Of a stretch of 7,388 bases of DNA, positions 1 to 5,432 are shown in pieces. Source of the stretch: JAKEGK01 sp036507695 (GTDB lineage Bacteria > Pseudomonadota > Gammaproteobacteria > SZUA-152); contig DATCIR010000102.1 in the NCBI GenBank assembly GCA_036507695.1, positions 1 to 7,388 of the forward strand, written 5' to 3'. A program made the position numbers and the translations under genes. Numbering within the stretch: position 1 is the stretch's first letter; each line of letters begins with the position of its first letter. The notes beneath the pieces are model-generated. The model had not been told where the DNA came from, did not search any database, and saw only the letters and a list, made by a program, of their open reading frames with translations.

Positions 1-670
1 CCTGCTCGGAGAGTGGCGCGTGATCCCCCTGACTGACGGCAAAGAATGAAGGGTCATCATCAAGCGGCAGGCCGGGTTTTTTCTTGCGGTTGATTTGTTC
101 GAACGCCTGTAACGGATCCAGAATGAGATCCTGCCCCGGAAGGGCCTCTGACTGGGGCGGAATCCTCACCGGCTCATGCACATTGGGGCGAATGGACAAG
201 GGAGGAACGTCTTCGTCAAAGTCGAAATCATCATCGTCATGATTGGCGCTCTGGGGCGGGGGCTCCAGGTTTTGCCGATCTCTTTTAAATGGACCGGTTA
301 CACCCGGGAACGCAGCTTTGTTGGAAGATTTTGGGGCTGACGGTTTTACGTCTCCCAGGGCCACCGCGAATTCATAATCCCCGACGATAATACACATACC
401 CTCTTTCAGCGCAACGCGTTCGCCATTGCCGATCGGCTGATCGGAATGATTGACGTAGGTCCCATTCGTGCTGTAATCGGCGATATAGTAAACCCCATTC
501 TCAAACTCAATACTGCAATGATGCGATGATATGAATCGTTCCGGATCTTTTAACGGCAAGGCATTCCGCTCGGAACGCCCGATAGCACCGCCTTCTTCAC
601 CAAACACATGTTGTGCCCGGTCGAGTGATACGCCTTCCGGTGATTTTGTAATGGTGAGAATGAGATTCAT
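1..670 (-). CDS. tagH: T6SS FHA-domain protein (TagH/Fha type), C-terminus cut by window edge
   Basis: This gene reads leftwards; 223 codons are visible and the 3' part lies outside the window. The N-terminal ~105 residues form a forkhead-associated (FHA) domain, a phosphothreonine-binding fold. Its signature blocks are GRSERN (residues 31-36), SSHHCSIE (48-55, with the conserved Ser48 and His51) and DYSTNGTYVN (65-74). After it comes a low-complexity linker rich in Pro, Ser and acidic residues, including a DDDDFDFDED run. The start is ATG at 668-670; an in-frame TAA four codons upstream rules out a longer product, and the Shine-Dalgarno is weak. Known TagH/Fha1 proteins pair an FHA domain with a T6SS-specific C-terminal domain and act in post-translational control of T6SS assembly with kinase PpkA and phosphatase PppA. 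The C-terminal domain is not visible here, so the TagH assignment rests on the FHA domain plus divergent T6SS neighbours. Confidence 0.87.
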   Translation of the reverse strand, partial: MNLILTITKSPEGVSLDRAQHVFGEEGGAIGRSERNALPLKDPERFISSHHCSIEFENGVYYIADYSTNGTYVNHSDQPIGNGERVALKEGMCIIVGDYEFAVALGDVKPSAPKSSNKAAFPGVTGPFKRDRQNLEPPPQSANHDDDDFDFDEDVPPLSIRPNVHEPVRIPPQSEALPGQDLILDPLQAFEQINRKKKPGLPLDDDPSFFAVSQGDHAPLSEQ

Positions 671-676
671 TATGTG

Positions 677-705
677 TGCTTATTTACCAAGCGAACTTTT
701 GTCAA
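677..705 (-). promoter_or_regulatory. Candidate sigma70-like promoter for the FHA gene
   Basis: On the minus strand a perfect TTGACA (700-705) is followed, after 17 bp, by TAAGCA (677-682), a poor -10 hexamer. It lies directly upstream of the FHA gene start at 670, so a transcript from it would have almost no leader. The perfect -35 and ideal spacing support it; the weak -10 and the very short leader count against it. Confidence 0.25.
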
Positions 706-966
706 GTATTCAAGAAAATCAGCCAAGAATATTAGCCAATAAACTCATGAGCAAGTAATCCCGCCAATATACCGTATTTAATGTCCGATCTTCCACGGTT
801 TGCTGCGATAACTATGAGTAGTTTTTAAGCTAAATCATAGGCGCCGATTTTTAAGAATATATTAGGTACATGCCTCAACGGGGTGATTAAGCCAAAAACC
901 ATCCCTCGTTATACCTATTAATAACCCTGAAAAGATACTTCCGCGCCCCGTTAATACCATCATGGA

Positions 967-986
967 TTACCAAAAACAGGTGGTAA
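967..986. repeat. Inverted repeat TTACCA/TGGTAA, operator-like
   Basis: TTACCA (967-972) and TGGTAA (981-986) are perfect 6-bp inverted arms separated by 8 bp, a geometry typical of a dimeric regulator site. No T-run follows, so a terminator is unlikely. No regulator can be named. Confidence 0.35.
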
Positions 987-1119
987 CAAATGAATAATAT
1001 AATTGTACTGCCAGACAGTTACGTATTTTATTAGACTGTGTTTACTACGTCAGTCAGGTTACGTGCTAAAAATTAGCACTGTTAATTTGTTTCATGATAA
1101 CGAATAATCGGTTTTTCGT

Positions 1120-1147
1120 TTGATTGCATAATAGCAATATGTACAAT
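1120..1147 (+). promoter_or_regulatory. Candidate sigma70-like promoter, rightward
   Basis: TTGATT (1120-1125) and TACAAT (1142-1147) are separated by 16 bp and match 4/6 and 5/6 of the sigma70 consensus. A small inverted repeat, ATTGC/GCAAT (1123-1127 and 1134-1138), overlaps it and could be an operator. In AT-rich DNA such matches arise by chance, and the tssA leader would be about 570 nt, so support is limited. Confidence 0.22.
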
Positions 1148-1184
1148 AATTAATCAACTTCATGCCCGAGTTGGTGTGAGCGTA

Positions 1185-1238
1185 AATATGCACATTTCGC
1201 AAAAATCACTTGTTAAGTGTTTATTATTTGTGCATATT
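1185..1238. repeat. Nested inverted repeat (cruciform-capable)
   Basis: AATATGCACA (1185-1194) and TGTGCATATT (1229-1238) are perfect 10-bp inverted arms. Inside them CACTT-GTT-AAGTG (1207-1219) forms a second small hairpin. With a few bulges the outer arms extend further (GTGTG...GTAA against TTACACAC). There is no downstream T-run on either strand. It may be an operator, a small RNA structure or a relic of a mobile sequence. Confidence 0.5.
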
Positions 1239-1336
1239 ACACACTAGAGTTACTAATCGCGCCCCAAAAACAGTGATTTTTATTTCTTGGGTATTATCGC
1301 AAGACAGTTGTTGTAAGCCGCAAGAGCATGTATATT

Positions 1337-1366
1337 TTGTTTACGATCATATCGTTAAATTATACA
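1337..1366 (+). promoter_or_regulatory. Weak promoter candidate with a dyad in its spacer
   Basis: TTGTTT (1337-1342) and TATACA (1361-1366) are separated by 18 bp. The spacer holds the dyad ACGAT-CAT-ATCGT (1343-1355), which extends imperfectly outwards. Each hexamer matches the consensus only partly (3/6 and 4/6), so the promoter call is tentative; the dyad itself is clear and could be a repressor or activator site. Confidence 0.25.
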
Positions 1367-1479
1367 GCTAAAGTAGAACACCCTGAGCGAACACACGGCA
1401 CTAGACTACAACACTACACGTTGATAGAGGGGCAGGCTGTTCCCCGGCGCGTTTTGTAGTTACACGTTTAATAGTTACG

Positions 1480-1513
1480 TTAGTGGTTACATTAACTTAG
1501 TGGTTACATTAAA
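1480..1513. repeat. 17-bp tandem direct repeat containing GGTTAC
   Basis: TTAGTGGTTACATTAAC (1480-1496) is followed immediately by a second copy (1497-1513) that differs only in its last base. Two shorter relatives, TAGTTAC at 1457-1463 and 1472-1478, lie just upstream, giving four spaced TAG(TG)GTTAC-like words. Such spaced direct repeats are often binding sites for a transcription factor; the factor is unknown. Confidence 0.6.
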
Positions 1514-1542
1514 AGTATTTACCACTGTCATTGCAATGCCGG

Positions 1543-1571
1543 TTGCCCGAATTTTCAAATAATAATACATT
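1543..1571 (+). promoter_or_regulatory. Candidate sigma70-like promoter for tssA
   Basis: TTGCCC (1543-1548) and TACATT (1566-1571) are separated by 17 bp; each matches the consensus at 4 of 6 positions. Its location, just downstream of the GGTTAC tandem repeat, would suit activation from those sites and would give a tssA leader of about 150 nt. I saw no convincing sigma54 (-24 GG / -12 GC) element in this region. Confidence 0.28.
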
Positions 1572-1629
1572 CAGCGAATTCGAGAACCGCAAACAACCAA
1601 AAGTTCAGGGATAATCGTCACTGCTTAAA

Positions 1630-1667
1630 GTAACTATCAATCAATTAAACAATCAATTAAAAGTTAC
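1630..1667. repeat. Perfect 12-bp tandem repeat flanked by GTAACT/AGTTAC arms
   Basis: CAATCAATTAAA occurs twice head to tail with no mismatch (1638-1649 and 1650-1661). The pair is enclosed by the inverted arms GTAACT (1630-1635) and AGTTAC (1662-1667). It lies 64 to 101 bp upstream of the tssA ATG, probably in the untranslated leader or promoter-proximal region. Function is unknown. Confidence 0.6.
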
Positions 1668-1730
1668 AATCGATGATAGCGGCAACCAATACAATCGCAC
1701 GCGGCATTAACCAACATCAAATTGCGAGTC

Positions 1731-2825
1731 ATGGATTTGGATAGTTTATTACAACCAATTTCTGAAGAAAACCCGGCGGGTGTCGACCTGCGCGCGGATA
1801 TCGCTCCCACGTCTACTTATAATGTGTTAAAAGACGCCCGCAATAACGCACGCGCGGCCGAGCGCAAAAATGTGTTCGATTCCTCCGACAATACCGCCAT
1901 CAATTACTGGAAAACGATTAACGAAATCGCTCCAGCGGTCTCTTCCAGTAAAACCAAAGACCTTGAAATCACTTCCTGGTATATCGAAGCGCTGACGCGT
2001 ATTCATGGTTTTGACGGACTGTTGTTTGGCTTTCGTATGCTGAAAGGGTTGATCACCAATTACTGGGATTACCTTTACCCCACCCCGGATGAAGAAGGCG
2101 TTGAAACGAAGGTTGCCCCAATTACCGGCTTAAATGGTATGGGCGCGGAAGGTGTGTTGATTGCGCCCATCCGGAATATTCCCTTAACCCACTGCAGCAG
2201 CGGTGATGATTTTAGCCTGTGGCAATACAAGCAGGCCGTCGATATTCATAAAATCCCGGATGAGCGGCTTAAAGCCGAGCGAATTAACGCCGCCGGCTTC
2301 GGTATGGAGAATATTCAACGCGCGGTTGCTCAGACGGCCGATGCGGAAGTTATCAAACTGAAAACCGCCATTGCCGAATGTCTGCAAGAGTACCGTGATA
2401 TCAGCCGGTTGCTGGATGAGCGCTGCGGTGACGCTTCCCCGCCCGCCAGCAATATCATTAATGTGTTGGAAGACTGCGCCGGCGCCGTAAACCATTTGTA
2501 CAAAGACCGCAATCTCAACATCGCAACCCCGGCAGCGGCTGACGAGTCTGGCGCCGCCACCGGCACAAGTACGGGTGGAAGCACATCGCCTGTCAGCCGT
2601 GTCGGCAGTCCCATCAAATCCCGCGAAGATGCGTTTCAGCAAATACTGGAAATCTCCGCTTATTTTAGAAGAACCGAACCTCATTCACCGGTTTCCTATG
2701 TGCTCGAAAAAGCCGTGAAATGGGGGCGAATGCCATTGCACCAATTGATCCCTGAACTGATCGCGGACGGTGGCGCATTGGAGCAATACCGGAGTTTAAC
2801 GGGTATAACCCTAGGGGAGGATTGA
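1731..2825 (+). CDS. tssA: Type VI secretion system protein TssA (ImpA family)
   Basis: TssA proteins contact the T6SS baseplate, membrane complex and growing tail, and coordinate tube and sheath polymerisation in the cytoplasm. The first ~130 residues form the ImpA N-terminal domain, starting MDLDSLLQPISEENPAG. A Gly/Ser/Thr/Ala-rich linker spans about residues 265-296. The C-terminal domain begins SREDAFQQILEISAYF and contains the conserved FRRTEPHSPVSYVLEKAVKW block (from residue 312) followed by GRMPL. At 364 residues it fits the short class of TssA. I chose ATG at 1731 because family members usually begin MDLD; an in-frame TTG at 1722 would add three residues. The Shine-Dalgarno is weak (GCGAG), and the start codon sits inside TCATGGATT, which resembles a CsrA/RsmA site. 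It is the first rightward gene, 67 bp before tssB. Confidence 0.95.
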   Translation: MDLDSLLQPISEENPAGVDLRADIAPTSTYNVLKDARNNARAAERKNVFDSSDNTAINYWKTINEIAPAVSSSKTKDLEITSWYIEALTRIHGFDGLLFGFRMLKGLITNYWDYLYPTPDEEGVETKVAPITGLNGMGAEGVLIAPIRNIPLTHCSSGDDFSLWQYKQAVDIHKIPDERLKAERINAAGFGMENIQRAVAQTADAEVIKLKTAIAECLQEYRDISRLLDERCGDASPPASNIINVLEDCAGAVNHLYKDRNLNIATPAAADESGAATGTSTGGSTSPVSRVGSPIKSREDAFQQILEISAYFRRTEPHSPVSYVLEKAVKWGRMPLHQLIPELIADGGALEQYRSLTGITLGED

Positions 2826-2879
2826 GGTAAAAGACGTCATTTATACTCAACCCGCTTAACAGATAACTTTATAAAACAT

Positions 2880-2884
2880 AGAGG
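2880..2884 (+). promoter_or_regulatory. Ribosome binding site of tssB
   Basis: AGAGG lies 8 bp upstream of the tssB ATG at 2893. It is the clearest Shine-Dalgarno sequence among the rightward genes and confirms the chosen start. The contrast with the weak sites before tssA and the second tssC fits the high copy number of sheath protein. Confidence 0.7.
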
Positions 2885-2892
2885 CCAATCAT

Positions 2893-3414
2893 ATGTCCGA
2901 AAGCATCCATGACAAACTTAAAAGAGTGCGGAAGCCGCGTGTTCATTTAACCTATGATGTCGAATCCAACGGCGCCAGCGTTGAAAAGGAACTCCCTTTC
3001 GTGCTCGGTGTTATGGGCGACTATTCCGGCGACAACACTGAAAACAAGAAAGAATTAAAAGACCGTAAGTTCGCCCAGATCGACCGCGACAATTTTAACG
3101 AAATCATGAGCAAGGTTGCGCCGGCGCTCAACCTCAAAATCGACAACACCCTCCAGGCTGATGGCACCCAGTTGAGTGTAAATCTGTCCTTCAAGTCGAT
3201 GGAAGATTTCGAGCCGCACCGCATCGTGGAACAAGTAGAGTCGCTGAAAAAGCTGTTGGAAACCCGCAATAAACTGCGTGACCTGCTGACTAAGGCGGAC
3301 CGCTCAGACGAACTCGAAACCCTTTTAGAAGATGTTCTGCAAAATACATCCTCGTTAAATGCGCTGTACAGCGAACTGGGCTTGGACAAAACCAAAGAAG
3401 GTGACAAAGAATGA
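2893..3414 (+). CDS. tssB: T6SS contractile sheath small subunit TssB (VipA/ImpB)
   Basis: TssB pairs with TssC to form the protomer of the contractile sheath, which surrounds the Hcp tube in the cytoplasm and drives effector injection. The 173-residue product matches the family from end to end. It has the N-terminal RVHLTYDVESNGA stretch (about residues 16-28), ELPFVLGVMGDYSG (33-46), DRKFAQIDRDNFNEIM (57-72) and the FKSMEDFEPHRIVEQVESL block, followed by charged C-terminal helices that in known structures interlock with TssC. The start is ATG with a good AGAGG site. The stop overlaps the start of tssC (ATGA, 3411-3414), which points to translational coupling and a balanced TssB:TssC ratio. 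No unusual residues were noticed. Confidence 0.97.
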   Translation: MSESIHDKLKRVRKPRVHLTYDVESNGASVEKELPFVLGVMGDYSGDNTENKKELKDRKFAQIDRDNFNEIMSKVAPALNLKIDNTLQADGTQLSVNLSFKSMEDFEPHRIVEQVESLKKLLETRNKLRDLLTKADRSDELETLLEDVLQNTSSLNALYSELGLDKTKEGDKE

Positions 3415-4898
3415 GCGAGAAAGAAAAATTATCCGAAAGCGCGTTGCAGGAAGGCGAATCAGGCAGCCTGCTTGAGCAGGCTATCAGCGCGACCAAACAG
3501 ACATCGCGGGATGAGGCCGAAGAATTGCTCAAAGTGCTGACCCGGGAAGCGCTGGAAGGAACGGTAAAGTGGGATAAAAATCTCAGCGTTACCATCAATT
3601 CCGCGATCGCGGCGATTGACAGAGCTATGTCGTCCCAGCTTGCCGCCGTCATGAAGAATGAAAAATTCCAGAAACTGGAAGGCTCATGGCGCGGGTTGAA
3701 CTATCTGGTGATGAATTCCGAAACCAGCAACGACCTGAAAATCCGCATGCTAAACCTTACCAAGCGCGAACTCTCCCGTGATCTCAGCAAAGCGGTGGAA
3801 TTTGACCAAAGCCAGACTTTCAAAAAGATTTATGAATCCGAGTTTGGTATCGCCGGCGGCGAACCGTATGCCGCCCTGATTGGCGACTATGAATTCAGCG
3901 CCCATCCGGATGATATTGACACCTTGAACAGCATGTCGAACGTCGCCGCTGCGGGTTTTTGCCCGTTTATTTCGGCGGCCGCGCCGCAGATGTTCGGGTT
4001 CGAGGAATTCACCGAACTGTCCAAGCCGAGGGATCTCGAGAAAATTTTTGACTCCGCGGAATACATCAAGTGGCGCAGTTTCCGCGACAGCGAAGACTCA
4101 CGCTTCGTATCGCTGGTAATGCCCCGGGTTTTGGCAAGATTGCCCTACGGCGCCGCGACCAAACCGATCGAAGCATTCAATTACGAAGAAGCTGAAACCG
4201 ACAGCGCCGGCCGCCATACCACCAAAGCGCATGATGAATACTGCTGGATGAATGCCGCTTATTCCATGGGCACGGTATTAACGCGTTCCTTTGCCGAGTT
4301 TGGCTGGTGCACATCGATTCGCGGCGCTGAAAACGGTGGTAAGGTGCAAGGTTTACCGAGCCATGTGTTTATCAGTGATGACGGCGATACCGACCAGAAA
4401 TGCCCCACCGAAATCGGCATTACCGACCGGCGTGAGGCGGAACTGAGTAAACTGGGTTTTCTGCCCTTGTGCCATTACAAAAATACCGACTACGCAGTGT
4501 TTTTTGGCGGCCAGACCACGCAAAAGCCTAAAAAATACGACAATCCCGACGCAACATCCAATGCCGCCATTTCCGCCCGCTTGCCCTACATCATGGCCAC
4601 GGCCCGTATCGCGCACTTCTTGAAAGTGATGGCGCGGGACAAGGTAGGCTCTTTCCTTGAGGCCAAAGACGCGGAAATCTGGTTAAGCAACTGGATCAAC
4701 AAATATGTTAACGGTAATCCCGATGCTTCACCGGAAGCCAAGGCCAAGTATCCTTTGGCGGCGGCGCAAATTGAGGTGAAGGAAATTCCCGGACAGCCCG
4801 GTTCTTACAGCGCCATCGCCTATTTAAGGCCCTGGTTGCAAATGGAGGAATTAACCGCGTCGTTACGTCTGGTTGCCAATATACCCAAAGGCAGTTAA
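3411..4898 (+). CDS. tssC: T6SS contractile sheath large subunit TssC (VipB/ImpC)
   Basis: This is the large sheath subunit, partner of TssB. The 495-residue product is full length for the family. Recognisable blocks are LEGSWRGLNYLV (residues 89-100), AVEFDQSQTFKKIYESEFG (128-146), GGEPYAALIGDYEF (149-162) and WRSFRDSEDSRFVSLVMPRV (221-240). The C-terminus ends with the typical LRPWLQMEELTASLRLVANI motif. The N-terminal ~60 residues are charged and helical, as expected for the part that interlaces with TssB in the sheath. The ATG overlaps the tssB stop by 4 bp, so translation is probably coupled. Downstream the operon is interrupted by a 534-bp gap with an inserted element. Confidence 0.97.
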   Translation: MSEKEKLSESALQEGESGSLLEQAISATKQTSRDEAEELLKVLTREALEGTVKWDKNLSVTINSAIAAIDRAMSSQLAAVMKNEKFQKLEGSWRGLNYLVMNSETSNDLKIRMLNLTKRELSRDLSKAVEFDQSQTFKKIYESEFGIAGGEPYAALIGDYEFSAHPDDIDTLNSMSNVAAAGFCPFISAAAPQMFGFEEFTELSKPRDLEKIFDSAEYIKWRSFRDSEDSRFVSLVMPRVLARLPYGAATKPIEAFNYEEAETDSAGRHTTKAHDEYCWMNAAYSMGTVLTRSFAEFGWCTSIRGAENGGKVQGLPSHVFISDDGDTDQKCPTEIGITDRREAELSKLGFLPLCHYKNTDYAVFFGGQTTQKPKKYDNPDATSNAAISARLPYIMATARIAHFLKVMARDKVGSFLEAKDAEIWLSNWINKYVNGNPDASPEAKAKYPLAAAQIEVKEIPGQPGSYSAIAYLRPWLQMEELTASLRLVANIPKGS

Positions 4899-5032
4899 TT
4901 GCCAGGTGGAGCGGCTGATTGCCTGTTGGTAGCGACTGGCTGCCACGCAATAGAGCCTGCGTGCACCTGAACTAATTTGGTGACCGGTACTGATTGGCGT
5001 AAACACCCCCTTGTTACGGCGTAATCGCTAGG
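4899..5032. other. Gap between tssC and the inserted element
   Basis: No gene is visible here. CAGGTG (4903-4908) and CACCTG (4964-4969) are perfect inverted arms 55 bp apart, but no T-run follows, so this is not a recognisable terminator. The segment ends in GCTAGG next to the left CTAG of the element, giving CTAGGCTAGG. Confidence 0.5.
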
Positions 5033-5054
5033 CTAGGAGTCTGTCGGACTTAGG
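5033..5054 (+). repeat. Left terminal inverted repeat (with CTAG)
   Basis: CTAG followed by GAGTCTGTCGGACTTAGG; all 22 bases are mirrored by the right end at 5323-5344. Confidence 0.9.
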
Positions 5055-5070
5055 CGATCGTAGCGAGCAA

Positions 5071-5162
5071 GGTGGGAGAACGAGGACAGTTTTTCGATCG
5101 TTTGAGGAGAATAGCCGTAGCGTGTAACGAAAAGGATCGGAAAAATGGACCGCTCTCCCACC
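5071..5162. repeat. Inverted repeat closing the left part of the element
   Basis: GGTGGGAGA (5071-5079) and TCTCCCACC (5154-5162) are perfect 9-bp inverted arms. They enclose a smaller pair, TTTTCG (5091-5096) and CGAAAA (5128-5133). In RNA this would make one large hairpin before the tandem GGA hairpins. GGA triplets also occur inside it (for example GAGGACAG, GAGGAGAA, AAGGATCG). Confidence 0.6.
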
Positions 5163-5168
5163 GGCGCA

Positions 5169-5316
5169 GTACGACTGCATGGATGCAGGAGGTACGAGCC
5201 CATGGATGGGCAAAGGTACGAGCACAAGGATGTGGGAGGTAGACAACGTCCGGAACAAGTTGTCGAGAACAATGCAGGAGCAATTGTCGAGGGCAACGCA
5301 GGGAGCAGTTGCCGAG
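5169..5316 (+). ncRNA. Candidate CsrA/RsmA-binding RNA: six tandem hairpins with GGA loops
   Basis: Two sets of three tandem units are seen. Units 1-3 (5169-5191, 5192-5215, 5216-5238) start with GTACGA and contain the hairpins CTGCAT-GG-ATGCAG, GCCCAT-GG-ATGGGC and CACA-AGGA-TGTG. Units 4-6 are 25 nt each (5242-5266, 5267-5291, 5292-5316), with stems GACAAC/GTTGTC, ACAAT/ATTGT and GGCAAC/GTTGCC and loops containing GGAA, AGGA and AGGGA. Stem bases differ between units but stay paired, so the structure appears conserved rather than the primary sequence. GGA in a hairpin loop is the known recognition feature of CsrA/RsmA, and ACAAGGATGT fits the selected high-affinity consensus. Arrays of such loops are the hallmark of CsrB and RsmY/Z-type sequestering RNAs. 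Orientation matches the T6SS transcript. No dedicated promoter is evident, so it may act as part of the operon mRNA. Function is inferred. Confidence 0.4.
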
Positions 5317-5322
5317 ATCAGT

Positions 5323-5344
5323 CCTAAGTCCGACAGACTCCTAG
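5323..5344 (-). repeat. Right terminal inverted repeat (with CTAG)
   Basis: CCTAAGTCCGACAGACTC followed by CTAG, the exact reverse complement of the left end. Absence of mismatches suggests a recent or still mobilisable copy. Confidence 0.9.
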
Positions 5345-5360
5345 AATCTGGGGGTTTTTT
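5336..5360 (+). terminator. Weak terminator-like structure at the right end of the element
   Basis: The right inverted repeat runs into GGGGG (5350-5354) and TTTTTT (5355-5360). A short stem ACTCC/GGGGT can form just before the T-run, and the two terminal repeats could also pair over a long distance ending about 10 nt before it. The local stem is short and contains a wobble pair, so at most partial termination is expected. Confidence 0.25.
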
Positions 5361-5364
5361 ATCG

Positions 5365-5374
5365 GGGCTAGCCC
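5365..5374. repeat. Perfect palindrome GGGCTAGCCC
   Basis: A 10-bp self-complementary sequence with a CTAG centre lies 20 bp beyond the element. It could be an alternative target for the same transposase or a chance palindrome. Confidence 0.3.
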
Positions 5375-5432
5375 TGTTGATTTTTATTGCACAAGCCAAA
5401 TCAGACATTGAACCCGTTAAAGAAAACAACCA

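Larger units (their letters stand above)
671..1730. other. AT-rich divergent intergenic region, about 1.06 kb, no gene seen
   Basis: This stretch separates the leftward FHA gene from the rightward tssA and is visibly richer in A and T than the genes. I found no ORF with a plausible start, codon use or recognisable product on either strand, and no tRNA-like or rRNA-like sequence. It contains several inverted repeats, two tandem duplications close to tssA, and repeated GTTAC/GTAAC words (listed separately). The likely role is a two-way regulatory region for the T6SS cluster; its length leaves room for several operators or a small RNA, but I cannot identify one. Confidence 0.75.
5033..5344 (+). 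mobile_element. MITE-like non-autonomous element with 18-bp terminal inverted repeats and CTAG at both ends
   Basis: The left end GAGTCTGTCGGACTTAGG (5037-5054) is repeated as an exact inverted copy at the right end (5323-5340). Each end is bordered outside by CTAG (5033-5036 and 5341-5344). CTAG is palindromic, so it can be read either as a 4-bp target duplication or as a lengthening of the inverted repeat to 22 bp. The element is about 304 bp without the CTAGs and encodes no transposase, which fits a miniature inverted-repeat transposable element mobilised in trans. Several IS groups, including some IS5-family members, duplicate CTAG-like sites; I cannot assign a family. The interior is not random but consists mainly of tandem GGA hairpins. 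It sits between two cotranscribed T6SS genes without breaking either. Confidence 0.85.

Noticed and set aside
531..758. 75-codon plus-strand ORF at the left
   Set aside because: Mostly antisense to the well-supported FHA domain; no recognisable product.
1185..1238. Bidirectional terminator
   Set aside because: Stem is AT-rich and no T-run adjoins it on either strand; it is also far from both gene ends.
1722..1730. TTG start for tssA three codons upstream of the ATG
   Set aside because: Family members begin MDLD, which matches the ATG at 1731; the TTG has no better ribosome site.
2184..2684. 166-codon minus-strand ORF
   Set aside because: Entirely antisense to tssA, with no family resemblance.
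4903..4969. Terminator after tssC from CAGGTG/CACCTG
   Set aside because: The arms are 55 bp apart and no T-run follows.
5169..5316. CRISPR array
   Set aside because: The 23-25 bp units are contiguous imperfect hairpins with no unique spacers of constant length, and no cas genes are present.
5145..5327. 60-codon ORF inside the mobile element
   Set aside because: It is explained by translation through the hairpin repeats; no start signal of note and no transposase-like residues.
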